The translations under genes were made by a program, and so were the position numbers. A DNA stretch of 37,835 bases from an uncultured Eubacteriales bacterium (GTDB lineage: Bacteria; Bacillota; Clostridia; Oscillospirales; Oscillospiraceae). The notes below the pieces were generated by a model. That model ran no database searches, had not been told where the DNA came from, and saw only the letters and a list, made by a program, of their open reading frames with translations. Below, piece by piece: positions 1 through 7,821 of the stretch. The DNA lies in NCBI GenBank assembly GCA_900315595.1, contig OMZQ01000017.1:1-37835 (forward strand), written 5' to 3'. Position 1 is the stretch's first letter. Every line of letters begins with the position of its first letter.

Positions 1-2490
1 GTCCACGTAGCTGTCGCCGCAGCGGGAGCAGGTGTGGGTGGTGTAGCCCTGCGTGGTCTCGGTGGGGGCGGTCACGACGTCCACGTAGTTGTGGCCCAGA
101 GCGGCGATGACGGTGGAGGCCAGGGTGATCTCGTTCTCGCCGTTGGCGTCGGAGTAGTACTTGTTGCAGGTGGTGCAGTGGTAGTAAGCGGTGTTGCCGG
201 CCACGGTGCAGGTGGGAGACTTGGCGGCAATCTGCTCCATGGTATGCTCATGGGCAGCCGTCACGGGCTCAGTGGTATAATAGGTCGTGCCGGCATTGGT
301 CTCCTTGTAAAGTCTGATAACCTTACCGGACTTATTGGTGGTGTAACGGATGTTGGTGGTGTCAAACGACAGATAGTAGTAGCCTTCGCTGTCGCTCTGA
401 TTGTCCAGATAGCCCTCCGAAGTGTAGGCCCAGGCAAGAGGCGTGCTGGAGGGGTAGACGTATTCAGAGCTGTCAAGGCCGATGTACTTGCCCGCAGCAG
501 CGTTATAGAAGGTATAGCCGCTTCCGCTGCTGGCTACCTGCCAAACGACGCTGGCAAGGCTGGAGGATGCGACGGTGCAGAGATCATCGTTGATGGTCGC
601 GGCAACCGCATTCAGGTAGTGACTGTTGGACACGATAGCGTTACCTACGGCGTAGCCGGTCGTGCCGGAGACGGAAGTCTCATCCACCAGAATGTACTTG
701 CTGCCGCTTTCGATGCCATCGGCAAGCTGATAGACGACCTCGCCGGAGCCACTCGCCTCAAGGCGGGTATACAGCGCGTACATGGTGACGCTGGCGGAAG
801 GAACCGTATAGGCGGTGTTAGCCTTGTAGTAGGTGGGCTTGTCGGAGGTTTCGGCCAGAGTGCCGGGGATCCAGCCCTCGAAGCTCCAGTCATCCACGTT
901 GGCCTGAGCGGCAGGCAGCGTGACAGAGTCACCCACATAGGTATTGACGGTGCTGACAGTCGTACCGTTGGCCACGTAGGTCACGGTTGCCGCAGTCTTG
1001 GCGGCAAAGTTGATGCGGACGGTGCAGTCGGAGGTGGGGGTAACGGAGAAGGTGTTGCCGTTCTGAACGACGGTGGCGGTACCGGAGGTCACAGTGTAAC
1101 CGGCGGCATAGTAGCCGGTCTTGGGGGTGGCGGTGATGGTGGTTCCGTTGACGGAGACCGTGCCCCAGGAGGTGTTGTTGGAGGTAGCGGTCACGGTGTA
1201 CTGGGTGCCGAACAGATGCCACTCGGAGTGGGCCGTCTGGACGCAGTCAACGTTGCCGTGGCCCAGGTAGGTATCCTCGTCGGAAACGACGACCGGGAAG
1301 GCGACCTTGTTGGACTTGGCGCTGGACTCTGTGTAAGAGCTGTAGGCGGGGTCCCACTGGCAGCCCAGATCGGTCTGGGACTGCTCGACGGCGGCGCCGG
1401 CCTGCATATCGTCCTGAATGTAGGCCATGATGGACTGGATGCTCTGCAGCTCACCCTTGAAGGACACGGACTGAGAGTAGCCGTAGACCGTGTTCACGTC
1501 CTTGGCGCGGAGGCCGGAGAACATTTTGTCGGTAGCCATGCCCAGGCAGATGCCCATATAGAGCATGGAGTGCGGGGCGTTACCGGACATGTGGTTGGCA
1601 ATGGCGGTGCCGTTGATGAAGGCGGAGCTGCCGCTGACAACCGCGTCGGAGTAGGAGCCGTAGGAGCCGGTCTTGGTGGCGGTATCGGTGCTGGTCAGAC
1701 CGGAGGTGGAGTTGATGCAGAGGTAAGAGGAGTTGGCGCGGGAGGTGTAGTCGCTGTTGGAGCCGGAGTAGTCAGTGGTGCCGTGGGAGTCGAAGATGAC
1801 CAGACCGCACTGCTCCATCGTGCTGGCAACCGTGTTGACGGTAACGTTCGTCATGGAGTAACGGATGCCCTGACCGCCGGTGGCGCCGTAGAGGTTCTGC
1901 CAGGTGGTCTTATAATAGGGGGAGTAGTTCAGGAAGGAGGAATCGGAATAGCTGGAGCTGGATTCCCAGTAGGGCTGGATCAGGCCGACGTTGATCGAAG
2001 TGGGAGTGCCGCCGCGCTTCGGGGGCTGCAGCATAGCCGCGGCATCAGCCTCGACTCTGGCAATTTCCTCCGCAGACGGAGCATCCTCGGTGTTGTTCAT
2101 CTCGGCCTCCATGCGGGGGTCGTAGCAGCAGGCGATGCCCTTGACCGTCTGCCAGTAGAGGTAATTGCCGTGCTGCTCCAGGGTACCCTTGGCATAGGTA
2201 GAGGAGCTTTCGACGGCGCGAATGACCTGCGGGATCAGGCTGGCATAGTCGGCTTCTTTCATCACGCCGATGCCGCCCATCTTCTGGGCTGCTTCGACTT
2301 TGATGTTCTCGATGCTGGCGAAAACGTCAGTCTGGAGCTCATCAAAGTCTGCCTGCGTGTAGACGTAGGGCTTATCCAAGTCCATTTCATCTTCGATGAA
2401 ATGCTCGGCTGCCATGACCGCGGGGAACATCGTCGTGATCATAGCAAGCGCCAGAATCAGTGCAAGAAGCTTTTTCAAGTGTTTTGACAT
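1..2490 (-). CDS. Secreted caspase/gingipain-fold (clan CD-like) protein with InlB-type repeat, 3' end outside window
   Basis: The frame is open from ATG at 2490 to the window edge (830 codons, no stop seen). GGAG lies 8 nt before the ATG. Residues 1-28 form a signal peptide (KKLLALILALAMITT core, likely cut near MAA-EH). A His in FDSHG (His236) and a Cys in GICLGM (Cys315) each follow a hydrophobic strand, the arrangement of the clan CD catalytic dyad (caspase, gingipain C25, clostripain). About residues 500-573 resemble an InlB/Listeria-Bacteroides repeat ending in MYALYTR. Around 767-787 is a C-x2-C segment (HCTTCNKYYSD) frequent in Clostridial surface proteins, followed by a related CSRCG stretch at the edge. 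It is probably exported and possibly wall- or surface-attached through the missing C-terminus. Peptidase activity is inferred from the dyad only. The long opposite-strand frame here is a composition shadow. Confidence 0.72.
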   Translation of the reverse strand, partial: MSKHLKKLLALILALAMITTMFPAVMAAEHFIEDEMDLDKPYVYTQADFDELQTDVFASIENIKVEAAQKMGGIGVMKEADYASLIPQVIRAVESSSTYAKGTLEQHGNYLYWQTVKGIACCYDPRMEAEMNNTEDAPSAEEIARVEADAAAMLQPPKRGGTPTSINVGLIQPYWESSSSYSDSSFLNYSPYYKTTWQNLYGATGGQGIRYSMTNVTVNTVASTMEQCGLVIFDSHGTTDYSGSNSDYTSRANSSYLCINSTSGLTSTDTATKTGSYGSYSDAVVSGSSAFINGTAIANHMSGNAPHSMLYMGICLGMATDKMFSGLRAKDVNTVYGYSQSVSFKGELQSIQSIMAYIQDDMQAGAAVEQSQTDLGCQWDPAYSSYTESSAKSNKVAFPVVVSDEDTYLGHGNVDCVQTAHSEWHLFGTQYTVTATSNNTSWGTVSVNGTTITATPKTGYYAAGYTVTSGTATVVQNGNTFSVTPTSDCTVRINFAAKTAATVTYVANGTTVSTVNTYVGDSVTLPAAQANVDDWSFEGWIPGTLAETSDKPTYYKANTAYTVPSASVTMYALYTRLEASGSGEVVYQLADGIESGSKYILVDETSVSGTTGYAVGNAIVSNSHYLNAVAATINDDLCTVASSSLASVVWQVASSGSGYTFYNAAAGKYIGLDSSEYVYPSSTPLAWAYTSEGYLDNQSDSEGYYYLSFDTTNIRYTTNKSGKVIRLYKETNAGTTYYTTEPVTAAHEHTMEQIAAKSPTCTVAGNTAYYHCTTCNKYYSDANGENEITLASTVIAALGHNYVDVVTAPTETTQGYTTHTCSRCGDSYVD

Positions 2491-2553
2491 AGATTGATCT
2501 CCTTTACAATATTCTCTGGATTCCAGATGCGGGTGCATATAAATCCTCTCTTC

Positions 2554-2581
2554 ATTTTACCACATGATTTCATTTTGTCCA
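2554..2581 (-). promoter_or_regulatory. Predicted sigmaA promoter for the secreted caspase-like gene
   Basis: On the minus strand, TGGACA (2581-2576) is followed after 16 nt by TAAAAT (2559-2554), preceded by TGG as an extended -10. The start codon is about 64 nt downstream of the -10. Confidence 0.5.
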
Positions 2582-2670
2582 GAGCCCAATGTGAAAATAT
2601 TATGTATTTTGTATAATATGTGCCTCAAGATGCGACACGGATTCGGCATACGTCTCAAATCAAAGACATA

Positions 2671-2714
2671 GTCATCCTGGCTTTCGGAGCTGCGCTCGTC
2701 TCAGCCGGAATGAC
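2671..2714. repeat. Long hairpin between the ABC-F and secreted-protein genes
   Basis: GTCATcCTGGCT (2671-2682) pairs with AGCCGGaATGAC (2703-2714), giving a 12-bp stem with one mismatch and one wobble and a 20-nt loop that holds a small GAGC/GCTC stem. It lies just after the ABC-F stop and could end that transcript. No clear T-run follows it on the minus strand, so it may instead be a dispersed extragenic palindrome. Confidence 0.4.
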
Positions 2715-2756
2715 TACGTTTGCTAATATTCATTATAAATATTCGATTATGTAGCC

Positions 2757-4361
2757 TCAGCCGTTCGTCTGCTCCCGTTTCCACGCCAGATAGTCGTCGT
2801 AGCCGCACAGGCGGTCGATGATCCTGCCGTTCGGGAGGAACTCGATGATGCGATCCGCCGTCGTGGAGAGCAGCTCATGGTCGTGAGAGGCCAGGAAGAC
2901 GTTGCCGGGAAAGGCCTCGACACCCTTATTGACCGCCTGAATGGATTCCATATCGAGGTGGTTCGTGGGCTGGTCGAGCAGAATGCAGTTTGCCCCCGAC
3001 AGCATCATGCGCGAGAGCATCATGCGGACCTTCTCGCCGCCGGAGAGGACGTTGACCGGCTTAAACACCTCGTCGCCGGAGAAAAGCATCCTGCCGAGGA
3101 AGCCCCGCAGATACACGTCGTCCTTCTTCTCAGACCAGGGACGCATCCAGTCCACCAGAGACTCCGTGTGCCCCTCGAAGAAGGCTGTGTTGTCCTTTGG
3201 GAAGTAGCTCCGGGAGGTGGAGACGCCCCACTTGATCGTTCCCTCGTCCGGCTCCAGCTCGCCCATCAGCAGCTTGAACATGACCGTCTGCGCCAGCTCG
3301 TTTTCACCGACGAAGGCGATCTTCTGATTTCTCCCGGCAATGAAGCTGACGCGATCGAGGAGCTTGACCCCGTCCACGGTCTTGCTGACGTCGGTGACGA
3401 ACAGGACGTCCTTCCCGACCTCCCGCTCGCGGGAGAAGCCGACGAAGGGATAGCGTCTGGTGGAGGCAGGGATCTGCTCCAGGCTGATCTTATCCAGGAG
3501 CTTGCGGCGGGCCGTAGCCTGCTTGCTCTTGGATTTGTTGGCGGAGAAGCGGGAGATGAAGGTCTGCAGCTCGGCGATTTTCTCCTCGTTGCGCTTGTTC
3601 TTGTTGCGCATCAGGGCCTGGACAAGCTGGGAGGATTCGTACCAGAAGTCGTAGTTGCCGACGTACATTTTGATCTTGCCGTAGTCGATATCGACGATAT
3701 TCGTGCAGACGGTGTTCAGAAAATGGCGGTCGTGGCTGACCACGATGACGGTTCCCTCATAGTCCAGCAGGAAGTCCTCCAGCCAGTTGATGGATTCGAT
3801 ATCAAGGTTGTTGGTCGGCTCGTCGAGCATGACGATGTCGGGATTGCCGAAGAGGGCCTGCGCCAGCAGAACCTTGACCTTGTCGCGGGGATCGGTATCG
3901 GCCATCTGATCGTAGTGCTTGCTCACGTCGATCCCAAGCCCCTGAAGGATGCGGCTGGCGTCGGATTCCGCCTCCCAGCCGTTCATCTCGGCAAATTCGG
4001 CCTCAAGCTCGGAGGCGAGGATCCCGTCCTCGTCGGTGAAGTCCTCTTTCTCATAGATGGCGTCCTTCTGCTTCATCACGTCATAGAGGCGTTGGTTGCC
4101 CATGATGACGGTATCCATGACCGAATAGGCGTCATACTGGAACTGGTCCTGCTTGAGGACGGACATACGGACGCCGGGCTTGACCGCCACGTATCCGCGG
4201 GTCGGCTCAAGCTCGCCCGAAAGGATGCGCAGGAAGGTGGATTTGCCTGCGCCGTTGGCGCCAATGACGCCGTAGCAGTTGCCCGCTGTGAATTGCAGAT
4301 CGACGTGCTGGAACAGGACGGAGCCGGCAAACTGCATGCCAAGATCGGAAACGGTTATCAT
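2757..4361 (-). CDS. ABC-F family ATPase (YbiT/YkpA-like), ribosome-associated type, asymmetric ATP sites
   Basis: 534 aa from ATG 4361, chosen because AAGGAG sits 7 nt upstream; longer in-frame starts lack an RBS. There are two ABC domains and no membrane segment, joined by a Lys/Arg-rich linker (about 243-305), as in ABC-F proteins that bind the ribosomal E site. NBD1 has Walker A GANGAGKS (34-41), Walker B with Glu181 and H-switch His210, but its signature position reads ADTDPRDK (154-161) rather than LSGGE. NBD2 has a good LSGGE (439-443) and His493, but its Walker A reads GENELAQT (352-359, no GK) and its Walker B ends DQPTNHLD, with Gln464 in place of the catalytic Glu. One composite site is therefore canonical and the other degenerate. 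ABC-F proteins act in translation or antibiotic protection; the specific role here is unknown. It is the last gene of a four-gene operon. Confidence 0.88.
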   Translation of the reverse strand: MITVSDLGMQFAGSVLFQHVDLQFTAGNCYGVIGANGAGKSTFLRILSGELEPTRGYVAVKPGVRMSVLKQDQFQYDAYSVMDTVIMGNQRLYDVMKQKDAIYEKEDFTDEDGILASELEAEFAEMNGWEAESDASRILQGLGIDVSKHYDQMADTDPRDKVKVLLAQALFGNPDIVMLDEPTNNLDIESINWLEDFLLDYEGTVIVVSHDRHFLNTVCTNIVDIDYGKIKMYVGNYDFWYESSQLVQALMRNKNKRNEEKIAELQTFISRFSANKSKSKQATARRKLLDKISLEQIPASTRRYPFVGFSREREVGKDVLFVTDVSKTVDGVKLLDRVSFIAGRNQKIAFVGENELAQTVMFKLLMGELEPDEGTIKWGVSTSRSYFPKDNTAFFEGHTESLVDWMRPWSEKKDDVYLRGFLGRMLFSGDEVFKPVNVLSGGEKVRMMLSRMMLSGANCILLDQPTNHLDMESIQAVNKGVEAFPGNVFLASHDHELLSTTADRIIEFLPNGRIIDRLCGYDDYLAWKREQTNG

Positions 4362-4413
4362 ATGCGTACTCCTTTTGCGTGGTTTGATTCGTGAAAGGGA
4401 CAGAGGCGGGGAT

Positions 4414-5286
4414 TCAGGTCCCCTCCCCTGCCAGCATGGCGCGGACGGCGGGAAGGGCAGCCTTTCCGGCTCTGCGGCCCATGACGTAGGTTTCATGGAG
4501 CTTTGCCGGGTCGTGGGTCACGCGGTCGATCGGCAGAGGCTTTTCCGGACAGATCACGACGGTCATACCGGCGGCCTCCCGCTCAAAGACGAGGGCCCGG
4601 CTGCGCGCGTAGGCAGTATGTCGCTGCTCCATCACGGCGCGGAGGCGGGGGTGCTTCCGCATCAGCGGGCTGACGGAAAGGGGCAGACGAGAGGCCTCCT
4701 TGACGTAGTCGCGGGGACGGGTCAGGATGGCGACGCTGCGCAGGATACCCAGATCGAGCAGAAAGCGAATGGGGATGGCGTCGGCAATACCGCCGTCAAG
4801 GTAATAGCGGCCCTCGATCTCCACGGGTCTTGACACGAAGGGCATGGAGGCCGAGGCCTGAATCCAGTCGTAGGTGTGATCCGCGATCCGGTCGCAGCGG
4901 TGATAGACCGCTTCCCCGGTCTCTACGTCGGTGCAGACCACGTAGAAGTCCATCGGGTTGCTGTCGAACGCGGCCTCGTCAAAGGGGTCCAGCACCTTCG
5001 GGATCGTCCGATAGCAAAGCTCCGCCCCAAAAAGGTCGCCCGTGCGGAGCAGAGAGCGAACGGAGCAGTAATCGGGGTTCTTGCATTGGGCAAGATTGTA
5101 GCGCAGAACGCGGCCAGGCTGGCGGGATTTGAGATTGCAGCCAAAGCAGGCGCCGGCGGAAACGCCCACCGCACAGGGAAAGCTGATCTCCTGCTCCAGA
5201 AAAACGTCTACGACCCCGGCGGTAAACAGACCGCGCAGCGCCCCGCCCTCCATGAGCAGGCCGACGGATGAAGGTGTCTGTGACAT
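4414..5286 (-). CDS. Patatin-like phospholipase / acyl hydrolase (YjjU/RssA type)
   Basis: 290 aa; AAGGAG lies 8 nt before the ATG. It has the patatin core: oxyanion loop EGGALRG (13-19), nucleophile elbow GVSAG (41-45, Ser43) and catalytic Asp in DGG (Asp164), forming the Ser-Asp dyad of the family. No signal peptide or membrane segment is seen, so it is presumably cytoplasmic and acts on phospholipid or acyl-ester substrates; the substrate cannot be read. It is 52 nt upstream of the ABC-F gene and 53 nt downstream of the HIRAN gene on the same strand, so probably cotranscribed with both. Length and motif order are normal for YjjU-like proteins. Confidence 0.88.
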   Translation of the reverse strand: MSQTPSSVGLLMEGGALRGLFTAGVVDVFLEQEISFPCAVGVSAGACFGCNLKSRQPGRVLRYNLAQCKNPDYCSVRSLLRTGDLFGAELCYRTIPKVLDPFDEAAFDSNPMDFYVVCTDVETGEAVYHRCDRIADHTYDWIQASASMPFVSRPVEIEGRYYLDGGIADAIPIRFLLDLGILRSVAILTRPRDYVKEASRLPLSVSPLMRKHPRLRAVMEQRHTAYARSRALVFEREAAGMTVVICPEKPLPIDRVTHDPAKLHETYVMGRRAGKAALPAVRAMLAGEGT

Positions 5287-5339
5287 GAAAGATGCTCCTT
5301 AAACAGAATCGAATCCGGCGTCCGGTGCGACGCACGGAA

Positions 5340-5750
5340 TTAGCTCCGGCCTCGGTCCCGCAGGAAGATCTGGATCCGCAGGCGGAGCCATTGACCGTTC
5401 CAGATCTTTTCGGTCAGGCGGGCAAAGAGCTCCTTGCCGGCATCCATCAGCCGGGCGAGGATCAGATTATCCCCGCGCGGAACGTAGCCCAGCTTGAAGC
5501 CGTCGGCATTGAAGACCTTGATCGCCCAGGGGTCGCTCGGATTGTCCGGGACCCGCTTCAGGGTCAGGGTCTCGCCCTCGGTCAGGAAGGGAGCGACCTC
5601 CTCGATCCCCAGAACGTGCGTCGTCCCGGCGACCTGGGTTTCGATGAGCAGGATTTCGCGGCTGTAGGGATCGGACACGTCCGGCAGGACGGTATCCTGC
5701 CGCAGAAGGCTCAGAAGACCGGCCTGCTCCGGCTTGGTCAGCTCGTTCAT
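5340..5750 (-). CDS. HIRAN-domain protein
   Basis: 136 aa. Its start overlaps the stop of the upstream J-domain gene by 4 nt (ATGA), suggesting translational coupling. From about residue 35 the protein follows the HIRAN pattern: VAGTTHV, then LTLKRVPDNPSDPWAIKV, then LGYVPRGDN and ILARLMDAGK. HIRAN modules in larger proteins (e.g. HLTF/Rad5) bind DNA 3' ends; free-standing bacterial versions are less well understood. There is no second domain here. The operon with a J-domain protein, a patatin lipase and an ABC-F ATPase gives no obvious DNA-repair link. Confidence 0.82.
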   Translation of the reverse strand: MNELTKPEQAGLLSLLRQDTVLPDVSDPYSREILLIETQVAGTTHVLGIEEVAPFLTEGETLTLKRVPDNPSDPWAIKVFNADGFKLGYVPRGDNLILARLMDAGKELFARLTEKIWNGQWLRLRIQIFLRDRGRS

Positions 5751-6583
5751 AGCTCGTCCTCCGCAGGATGCAGAAGCGCCTCGATCTTCTGCTCGAAGGC
5801 GGTTCGGCGTTCCCGCAGCTCGCGGAGCTTCCCGACCAGCTCCGCCTCCAGCTCGGCGGCGCGATCCTCGTCCTCCAGATAGACGCGGAGGCTGAAGGGC
5901 TTTGAACGCTTCATCTGCTCCAGCTCGGCGTTGAAGGAGCGGACGCGGCGGCGAAGCTCCCGGACCTCGGCTTCCAGCGCCTCCATCGTCGGCTCCTCGG
6001 CCGCCCGTTCGCCTGGCACAGCCTCGCAGACTGCGCGCAGGCCAGCCAGGTCGCGGAACTGATAGGCCGTCATGGCCCGCTGGAGCAGCGCTTCCCGCTC
6101 CTCGCTTCCGTCGGGGTGGAGATCCGGGTGCAGGGCCTTGACCGCGGTGCGGTAGAGGGTTTTCAACTCGCGCTTTCCCGCCTCGGTCAGACGGTTTTTG
6201 GAATCTCCGGTGGTGAGGGCCTGATTCATCTCGTCCAGCTTCTCGCTCATTTGCGCGCGGTAGCTGGCAAATTCGCTGTCCAGCTCGGCCTCGATCTCTG
6301 CGCCGTCAATTTCCTCGCGGCGGTTGCGCCTGGCGCGAAGAAGGGTGGTTTTGCGCTTGAGGCGGAGACATTCGCAGTAGTCCTCATAGACCTTGAGCTC
6401 CAGCGCGCCGAAGCGGCGCAGATAGGCCGCTTCGATCCGGCGTCCCTGAACCAGACGCAGATCGTCGCGCTGGAGCAGGAGGGCCGCAAGCTCGGCGCGG
6501 AGGCGGTCGGCCTCCTTGCGCAGGGCTTCATAATCCGGATGAGAGATCAATCGCTGATCGGGCGTCTGGACCGGATTGGACAT
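5747..6583 (-). CDS. J-domain-containing coiled-coil protein
   Basis: 278 aa from ATG 6583, chosen because GGGAGG lies 8 nt upstream; the longer frame to 6772 would cross a terminator. Residues 15-125 are strongly charged and helical (coiled coil). At about 138-165 is a J-domain helix II/loop with HPD at 152-154 (VKALHPDLHPD), the motif that stimulates Hsp70 ATPase. A second coiled coil runs from about 190 to the end. Unlike classical DnaJ there is no G/F region or zinc finger, so it is probably a specialised Hsp70 co-chaperone or only J-like. It is the first gene of the operon that continues with HIRAN, patatin and ABC-F, with its own promoter at 6621-6626. Confidence 0.75.
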   Translation of the reverse strand: MSNPVQTPDQRLISHPDYEALRKEADRLRAELAALLLQRDDLRLVQGRRIEAAYLRRFGALELKVYEDYCECLRLKRKTTLLRARRNRREEIDGAEIEAELDSEFASYRAQMSEKLDEMNQALTTGDSKNRLTEAGKRELKTLYRTAVKALHPDLHPDGSEEREALLQRAMTAYQFRDLAGLRAVCEAVPGERAAEEPTMEALEAEVRELRRRVRSFNAELEQMKRSKPFSLRVYLEDEDRAAELEAELVGKLRELRERRTAFEQKIEALLHPAEDEL

Positions 6584-6620
6584 GAAACCGCCTCCCGGGT
6601 GAAATGATTCGACTGTTATC

Positions 6621-6626
6621 ATCATA
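6621..6626 (-). promoter_or_regulatory. -10 element of the J-domain operon promoter
   Basis: On the minus strand TATGAT is preceded by TGT (extended -10). The -35 is poor (TGGATT at 18 nt). It lies about 38 nt upstream of the ATG at 6583 and downstream of the terminator at 6690-6728, so it can drive the four-gene operon independently. Confidence 0.5.
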
Positions 6627-6689
6627 ACACAGAAGCCCGGAAAAATCCACCATTTTTCAGAAGAACCGAAAAATAGCGGAAGCTCCCGG

Positions 6690-6728
6690 GCAAAAAAAGA
6701 GAAGCGGCATCCCATTTGAGATGCCGCT
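6690..6728 (-). terminator. Rho-independent terminator after the zinc-ribbon gene
   Basis: A perfect 9-bp stem AGCGGCATC/GATGCCGCT (6720-6728 with 6703-6711) has an 8-nt loop. Read on the minus strand it is followed by TCTCTTTTTTT. It sits 10 nt after the zinc-ribbon stop codon. Confidence 0.9.
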
Positions 6729-6738
6729 AAGCTAAAAT

Positions 6739-7020
6739 TCAGCCGTTGTTCTCTCTCATCTTCGCAAAGCACTCGCTGCAGTAGACCGGACGGTCGGTCT
6801 TGGGCTCAAACGGGACGCGAGCTTCGCGGCCGCAGTTGGCGCAGACAGCAGTGAAGTATTCACGGGGGCCGCGGGCGGCGTTCTTGCGAGCGTCACGGCA
6901 GGCCTTGCAGCGCTGGGGCTCATTCTGGAAGCCGCGCTCTGCGTAGAACTCCTGCTCACCGGCGGTGAACACGAACTCGTTGCCGCACTCTTTGCAAACT
7001 AAGGTCTTGTCTTCGAACAT
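6739..7020 (-). CDS. Small zinc-ribbon protein
   Basis: 93 aa from ATG 7020 (GAGAGG 9 nt upstream). There are four Cys pairs: CKEC (near residue 9), CKAC (near 38), CANC (near 60) and CSEC (near 82), each pair followed by basic or aromatic residues. This is the pattern of the 'zinc-ribbon domain containing protein' family common in Clostridia. It probably binds two zinc ions. The function is not known; nucleic-acid or protein binding is likely. It lies 53 nt downstream of the sigma factor gene on the same strand and is followed by a strong terminator, so it probably forms a two-gene transcript with the sigma factor. Confidence 0.8.
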   Translation of the reverse strand: MFEDKTLVCKECGNEFVFTAGEQEFYAERGFQNEPQRCKACRDARKNAARGPREYFTAVCANCGREARVPFEPKTDRPVYCSECFAKMRENNG

Positions 7021-7073
7021 GTGGTTATACCTCTCTTTTGGTTGCCTGTCCTTTGACTTGGGCAAAATATATG

Positions 7074-7706
7074 CTAAACGGTTTGCCCGTTTTCGCCAAG
7101 AATTTTGAGGGCCTTCCGGCGGATGCGCTGGACGGTGTTGTCCACGGACTTGCTCGTCTTGCCGCGGGATGCGGCGATTTCGGAATAGGATAGGCCCTGC
7201 AGATACAGAGAAAGAACCTCTTTCTCCGATGCGGAAAGTGAGAAGCGCAGCGCATTCAGAAACTCGCTTGCGCCCTCCCGACCAATTATCTCGGTCTCCG
7301 GGTCGGCTCTCATGCTCTCCGGGACAGTGTCGTCTTGAGAGAAGGTATGAAAGGAAACGGAGTCATTCAACGGTGCGTGTTTGTTCGCAGCCGCAGCGCG
7401 AACGGCAGAAATCAGCTTGTTGCGGATGCAGACAAGCGCGTATGCCCGAAACGGGGTTCCGGACGACGGATCATAGCTGCGTAAGGCATAGAGCAGGCCG
7501 ATCATGCCCTCCTGGAAGAGATCCTCCTGATCCCCGCCGGCGAGAAACAGGGGTCTGGCGCAGACGCGAACCGTCCGGCTGTATCTGGTGATCAGGGTCT
7601 CCATCGCAGCGGCGGAGCGGTTTGCACGCACGGCCAGTTCTTCATCCGGCAGGTCGGCAAAGCTCTGTTCTGATTTCGTATGGTTCTGCTTAGTTTGGTT
7701 CTGCAT
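7074..7706 (-). CDS. Sigma-70 family RNA polymerase sigma factor, SigH-like
   Basis: 210 aa from ATG 7706. Region 2 is clear (DLFQEGMIGLLYALRSYD then FRAYALVCIRNKL), and region 4 is a C-terminal helix-turn-helix (LSYSEIAASRGKTSKSVDNTVQRIRRK). Regions 1.1 and 3 are reduced, as in the SigH/Spo0H group; SigH drives early sporulation and stationary-phase genes in Firmicutes. The genomic position beside ruvB rather than rplK/secE suggests a paralogue. An alternative ATG at 7715 overlaps the -10 hexamer and so cannot be on the main transcript. The chosen ATG has no Shine-Dalgarno and lies right at the predicted transcription start, implying a leaderless mRNA. Confidence 0.78.
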   Translation of the reverse strand: MQNQTKQNHTKSEQSFADLPDEELAVRANRSAAAMETLITRYSRTVRVCARPLFLAGGDQEDLFQEGMIGLLYALRSYDPSSGTPFRAYALVCIRNKLISAVRAAAANKHAPLNDSVSFHTFSQDDTVPESMRADPETEIIGREGASEFLNALRFSLSASEKEVLSLYLQGLSYSEIAASRGKTSKSVDNTVQRIRRKALKILGENGQTV

Positions 7707-7713
7707 AGTAATC

Positions 7714-7741
7714 ATTATACCACGGAAATGCAGTCTGTCAA
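7714..7741 (-). promoter_or_regulatory. Near-consensus sigmaA promoter of the sigma-factor gene
   Basis: On the minus strand, TTGACA (7741-7736), 16 nt, TATAAT (7719-7714) with TGG just before the -10. The distance from the -10 to ATG 7706 is only 7 nt, so +1 should be at or within a base of the start codon. Confidence 0.85.
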
Positions 7742-7782
7742 CAAATCATTTGCGGTATTTTCGTAATTTTCCAAGATTTGTT
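7740..7782. promoter_or_regulatory. Inverted repeat overlapping the sigma-factor -35
   Basis: AACAAATC (7740-7747) and GATTTGTT (7775-7782) form a perfect 8-bp inverted repeat with a 27-nt AT-rich centre, directly upstream of and touching the TTGACA. It may be an operator for a looped or dimeric regulator, or part of the weak 3' end of the ruvB transcript. The binding protein is unknown. Confidence 0.35.
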
Positions 7783-7821
7783 GAATATTTACAAAAGCCG
7801 TGAATAAAACTGCCGATCGAA

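Noticed and set aside
34..2487. 817-codon plus-strand open frame rich in Gly/Val/His.
   Set aside because: Antisense shadow of the secreted caspase-like gene, which has a signal peptide, RBS and promoter; the plus frame has none of these and shows low-complexity composition.
2877..4394. 505-codon plus-strand open frame.
   Set aside because: Antisense to the ABC-F gene, which is well supported by motifs.
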